A stretch of DNA of 64,000 nucleotides from contig RCSZ01000011.1 of NCBI GenBank assembly GCA_014898425.1, positions 366,001 to 430,000 on the forward strand. The letters run 5' to 3'. The DNA is from Botryotinia globosa. Its lineage: Eukaryota; Ascomycota; Leotiomycetes; Helotiales; Sclerotiniaceae. Of the stretch, positions 59,770 to 64,000 are shown in pieces. A program made the position numbers and the translations under genes. Positions within the stretch are counted from its first letter, which is position 1. The number at the start of each line of letters is the position of its first letter. The notes below the pieces were generated by a model, which saw only the letters and a list, made by a program, of their open reading frames with translations, was not told the DNA's origin and did no database searches.

Positions 59770-61632
59770 GCAATCATCGATTTTATTATAATAACAAATT
59801 TCATTTCCCTAGAAATAATAAAATAGATTTAATATAAAAAGTTAAATATATATTATTCATTAATTAAAAATATAAACAAAAATATTTTAGAATTAATATC
59901 TATATTAATTTATAAGGAAATCAATTTCAAATATTTATTAATTAAAAATAATATATTATCAAAATTTAAAATTATATTATTAAAAATAAGTAATATTATA
60001 TTCAGATTTTTATAATTTCAATAATATAATCTGAAAATAGATTAAAAATTAGATAAAATATTTAATAATAATAATTCAGAATTATAGGTTATATTAAATA
60101 TATTTGATTTTTTAAATTTTATATATAATATAATTGAGAAAATAAAGATTATATTAGAAAAGGATATAATTATAATAATACTATTATTTCTAATATTTAT
60201 AGATATTAATAGAATAAACTATACAATTATTTAGAAAGTATTTAAAAAAATTCTAGATATATATTCGAAATATTCTTTATTATTTAATAAAAAAGAAATA
60301 GAAAAATTACTATTTTATAGATTTGGAATTGATTATAAAATTGTTTTTCGAAAAAATTATCAATCAAAATTTAAATTACTATATAACCTATCCAAATATA
60401 AATTTGAAATACTTAAAAAGTATATTACAAAAATACTTATATTAAAATTTATAAAATTATCAAAATCAAAAGCAAAAATATTATTTTTATTTATATACAA
60501 AAAAAATACTAAAAAATTATATTTATATATAGATTTTAGAAATATAAATAATAATATAATATCAAATTGATATTCTATTTTACTTATTTCAAAGATATTA
60601 AATCATTTTGGAAAAATAAAAGTATTTACAAAACTTGATTTATATAAAACCTATAATTTAATAAGAATTTATTTAGATAATAAATAAAAAATAATCTTTT
60701 ATATATATTTCGAATCATTCGAATATTTAATATTATTATTCGATTTATATAATACTTTAATTATTTTCTAAATATATATTGATTAATGTCTATAAGAATT
60801 TATTAATAAATCAATTATTGTATATTTGAATAATATTTTAATTTATTTAAAAAATGAAAAAGATTATAAATCTTATATAAAACAAATCTTAAAAAAGCTA
60901 TTGAAATAAAAATTATTTTATAAACTCGAAAAATATCAATTTAGTGTAAAAAAAATAAAATTTCTAAACTATATTGTTTCAAATAAAGAAATCATTATGG
61001 ATTAAATTAGAATTAATTTAATTATAGAATAGTTAATATTAAAGTTAATATAAAAAGTATTATTATTTCTAGGGTTTTATAATTTCTATAAACGATTTAT
61101 ATTTAGTTATAGTAATATTATATTATTAATAATAAATAATACAAAAAAAGAAAAAAAGTTTGAATAGATTAAAGATTACAAAAAAGCTTTTAATATATTC
61201 AAAATTACTTTTATTAAAATTTTATTACTATATCATTTTATTATAATACTAATCTATTTTTTGAAAACAAATATATTTATTAAAACATTATACAAAATAT
61301 TATTACAAATCTAAAAAGATATATATAAATATTCAATTATATTTAATTTTCAAAAATTAATATTAGCAAAGATAAATTATACAATATTTAATCAAGAATT
61401 ATTTGTAATAATAAAATTTATTAAATATTAATATTATTTTTTGAAAAAAATTTAATATCAAATAATCATTATTTCTAATTATAATAATCTAAAATATTTT
61501 ATAATTTTTAAAACTTTTATAAGAAAATAAGTTAGATTGATAATGATATTATCAATAATCGATTATATTATTATATATAAATTAAAAAAAAGAAATTTTA
61601 TTAATAATCTTTTAAGAAGAATAAATTATTAA
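59770..61632 (+). pseudogene. Ty3/gypsy pol remnant (protease-RT-RNase H), stop-riddled
   Basis: One plus-strand frame carries recognisable gypsy pol motifs in order. At 59779 a protease-like IID segment is followed by NFIS. From 60256 come the RT entry region and LLYNLSKY (60376). At 60532 lies the IDFRNINN equivalent of VDYRGLN; at 60625 FTKLDLYKTYNLIRI; at 60823 YLNN in place of the catalytic YLDD. From 61159 the RNase H part follows (FE-stop, SNYNNLKYF near 61474, and a LRR terminus near 61610). Every motif checked is in the same frame, so no net indel has occurred. Asp-to-Asn and Trp-to-stop changes are exactly those made by G-to-A mutation. It is inactive. Confidence 0.9.
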
Positions 61633-63876
61633 TGTGAGATAATAAAATCAATATTTTTTCTAAAATTATAAAAACAAATTATGGATTTGTTATTATTATT
61701 AGATAACCAATTTAATATATTATATCTAATTGAAGATATTATAAAAAAGAAAATCGAAGAAAATATATTATAAATATTAGATTATAATTATTTGTTAGTT
61801 AATAATTATAATTCAAATTTAATAATGCAATTATTTATTAGAAAAATTTTCAAATTTGTTTAAATCGAAAATGAATATCGATTATATATTTTAAGATAAA
61901 GAATACAGGGTAGTTAGTAAATATCAGAACAAAATTTATAATACAAATAAGAATATATAGAATAAATCTCATTTTCAAATAAAATAAAATAAAAAATTAT
62001 AGCTTTTTTTTTAATATAATTAGATGAAAAAATGAATCTTCGATTGTTATCATTGATCTATAAATTTGAAGTTTTATTAAAAAATTATATTTTCTAATTA
62101 ATATTATAATATAATAGATTACAAATAAAAAAATAAATTATTAAATAGTTTTTTTATTATAATTCAAATTATTATTATTATTTATTTAAAAACAAAAATC
62201 AATATAAAAATAAAATAATAAATATAATCAATCTAAATGAATTTGATATTATTCTGAAAACAAAAATGGAATTAATTCTATTATATATATTTTAAACCCA
62301 AATCAAAATATAAAAAAAAGAAATCGAATATTTATTTATTATAAATTTCGAAAAAAAAACAAGGAATATTGAAAAAAAATAAAGCAAATGATTATCAAGA
62401 TATATGGGAAAATATGGGTTTGATTTCAATTAAATCCTTAATCAAATAATCATAAGTAAATATAAATACTGGTAATAGTTTTTAACATATTCGAATCTAA
62501 ATATAAAAAATTTAATTGGAAGAATTAGAAAAATCAAAATATAATAATAAAAACATTTTTAGAATACAATCGAATAATAATTTATAAAATATATAAGGAA
62601 TATATCAAATATTAAGGATTTGTTTTATTAGCTTTTAACAAATTAAAAGAATTTATAGAAATCATTTTTATTGAATAACAATAAAAGTAACTATTAAACA
62701 AAAGTAATGCTAAAGCAAAACCCAAAAACAATTCAGAATCATTTTATAAAACTGATAATAATTATATTTATAATATTGTAGAAAACTAGAAGATAAATAA
62801 TATTACACTGGAGAATTAGAGTATAATTACAAAAAGAAATAATCTAAATTATTAATATTTGAATAACAAATTTGAACAATTTATATTGAAATCTATAAAA
62901 GAATTAATTGAAAACAATATCAAGCATTTTTGTAATAAAATTAATAATTTATATTAATTGATACAATAATATAACGAAAATATAAAGCAAGATTTTTTAT
63001 AATAAATTTTTTATTAATAAAACACTATATACAAACCTAATTTAAAATTAAGCAAACCAAAGAAAATCAGTAATAATGTAAACATAGTTTATAAATATTT
63101 ATAAACAGATTTATATATACAAAAGAAAAGAAAACTAGTAAAACAAATAAATAAAATCCTAAAAGCTATAAGCTTTAAATTATATTATAAAGATTTATAA
63201 TAAAAAGCTTTAATATTTATTAAAATTTGTTCAAGCAAAGTGACTCTATATATAAGTTTTGTTAATAAATCGCAGAAATTTGTATAAAATAATCTAATAA
63301 TTATAAATGGTTCATTCATTTATAAAAACTATATATAAAAAGTATTAATAAATTATAATACAAAAGATATAAACTTTTGCAAAATAACTAATATAAAGAT
63401 TGTAATATAGTTAGCCCGAAATCATTTATACAATTGATATCAACTATAGAATACAATACAATTAAATAAAGAAATTATATATTATTTGTTAAAAAGAAAG
63501 AAGGATTTCAAATTAATCAAACCTTTTCAAATTTATACTATAATATTCAATTTATTATTACAAAATGATAAACATAATACTAATACATTAACTATCTAAT
63601 CAAAAAATCAAATTTTGAATAATATTAATAAAAATAGAAACTATTATCCAATGGAAAAAAGAACCCACTATTATTATTATCAAAAATCAATAATATAAAG
63701 TTTAATATTAAGTGAATTTTAAATAATAATTAGGAAAAACTTAAACAATATATAAGATCCTTTTTCAATTAATTAATGAATTTCCTTTATTTTATTTACA
63801 GTCGAATCTCGGTTTTTATTAAACAATTATTAATATAATAATATTGATAATAACGAATTCATAATTATTATAAATA

Positions 63877-63968
63877 ATAAAAACAATTTGAAATATAAAG
63901 TATTATAATTATAAAAATAATTTGAAATATAAAGTATTACGATTATAGGGGCAATTTGGAATCTGATT
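63877..63968. repeat. 34-bp direct repeat, two full copies and one diverged partial
   Basis: Units at 63877-63910 and 63911-63944 are nearly identical. A third start at 63945 reads ATAGGGGCAATTTGGAAT where the others read ATAAAAACAATTTGAAAT. The difference is G against A, so the last copy looks like the unmutated form. Confidence 0.8.
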
Positions 63969-64000
63969 AATAAGATTTTTCGCAATTCTTTTTTTGCTTT

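Larger units (their letters stand above)
57093..64000 (+). mobile_element. RIP-degraded Ty3/gypsy LTR retrotransposon, runs off the window
   Basis: Composition falls abruptly to roughly 85-90 percent A+T after about 57.1 kb and stays so to the end. Inside, on the plus strand, lie protease-, reverse transcriptase- and RNase H-like segments in the Ty3/gypsy order. TGTGGTGG at 57093 is a candidate 5' LTR start, and the partly spared tract near 57421-57515 would fall inside such an LTR. The 58.0-59.7 kb stretch would be gag and 61.7-63.7 kb integrase, but neither is recognisable. No matching 3' LTR is identified. The start is uncertain by tens of bases; the small frames at 58310 and 58969 are chance. 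Confidence 0.8.

Overview
The window looks like chromosomal DNA of a filamentous ascomycete. Genes carry short GT..AG introns (about 45-100 bp, a few longer), one tRNA gene has an intron, and two repeat tracts carry the C-to-T/G-to-A damage typical of repeat-induced point mutation (RIP). The proteins recognised (Hse1, Rei1, Zds1, Slm1-type and Hul4-type proteins, a PDR-type ABC transporter) are pan-ascomycete. I infer a Leotiomycete, possibly Sclerotiniaceae, from overall impression; the sequence alone does not prove it.

Layout. 1-6 kb: gene-poor, with a tRNA-Glu(CTC), a 567-bp tandem duplication that is heavily transition-mutated, a small orphan basic ORF and two minisatellites. 6-9 kb (minus): a protein with an N-terminal zinc-ribbon-like motif and a C-terminal Ataxin-10/CTR86-like region. 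9.5-14.8 kb (minus): a 13-exon full-size ABCG (PDR) transporter. 15.8-17.4 kb (minus): an Slm1-like BAR/PH protein. 18.3-20.5 kb (minus): a secreted GH78-type alpha-L-rhamnosidase-like enzyme. 20.5-23.2 kb: intergenic, rich in simple repeats. 23.2-26.5 kb (plus): Zds1. 27.3-29.6 kb (plus): Hse1 (ESCRT-0). 29.6-34.7 kb: a gene-free stretch whose first 1.6 kb is nearly continuous micro- and minisatellite. 34.8-36.7 kb (plus): a sugar-porter MFS transporter. 37.76-38.17 kb: a small inverted-repeat element (MITE-like). 38.5-42.5 kb (minus): a HECT E3 ligase with an AZUL-type zinc finger. It shares an 0.8-kb divergent promoter with REI1 (43.3-45.0 kb, plus). 46.0-47.9 kb (plus): a conserved fungal zinc-finger/coiled-coil protein of unknown function. 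49.3-50.3 kb (plus): a LITAF-domain protein. 50.3-57.1 kb: no supportable gene. 57.1-64 kb: extremely AT-rich DNA holding a stop-riddled Ty3/gypsy element whose protease-RT-RNase H frame is still free of indels at every point checked.

The genes are mostly housekeeping (ubiquitin/endosome sorting by Hse1 and possibly the LITAF protein, ubiquitin ligation, ribosome assembly, TORC2/PP2A-type signalling), with three accessory nutrient or efflux genes (ABC transporter, rhamnosidase, sugar porter). I see no biosynthetic cluster, CRISPR array or operon. The most unusual observations are the two RIP-marked repeats, the MITE-like element, the splice-site conflict in the ABC transporter, the ATGA-overlapping upstream ORF at ZDS1, and the microsatellite cluster downstream of HSE1. 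Gene coordinates below are whole spans from start to stop codon; exon limits are in the evidence and were checked for reading phase.
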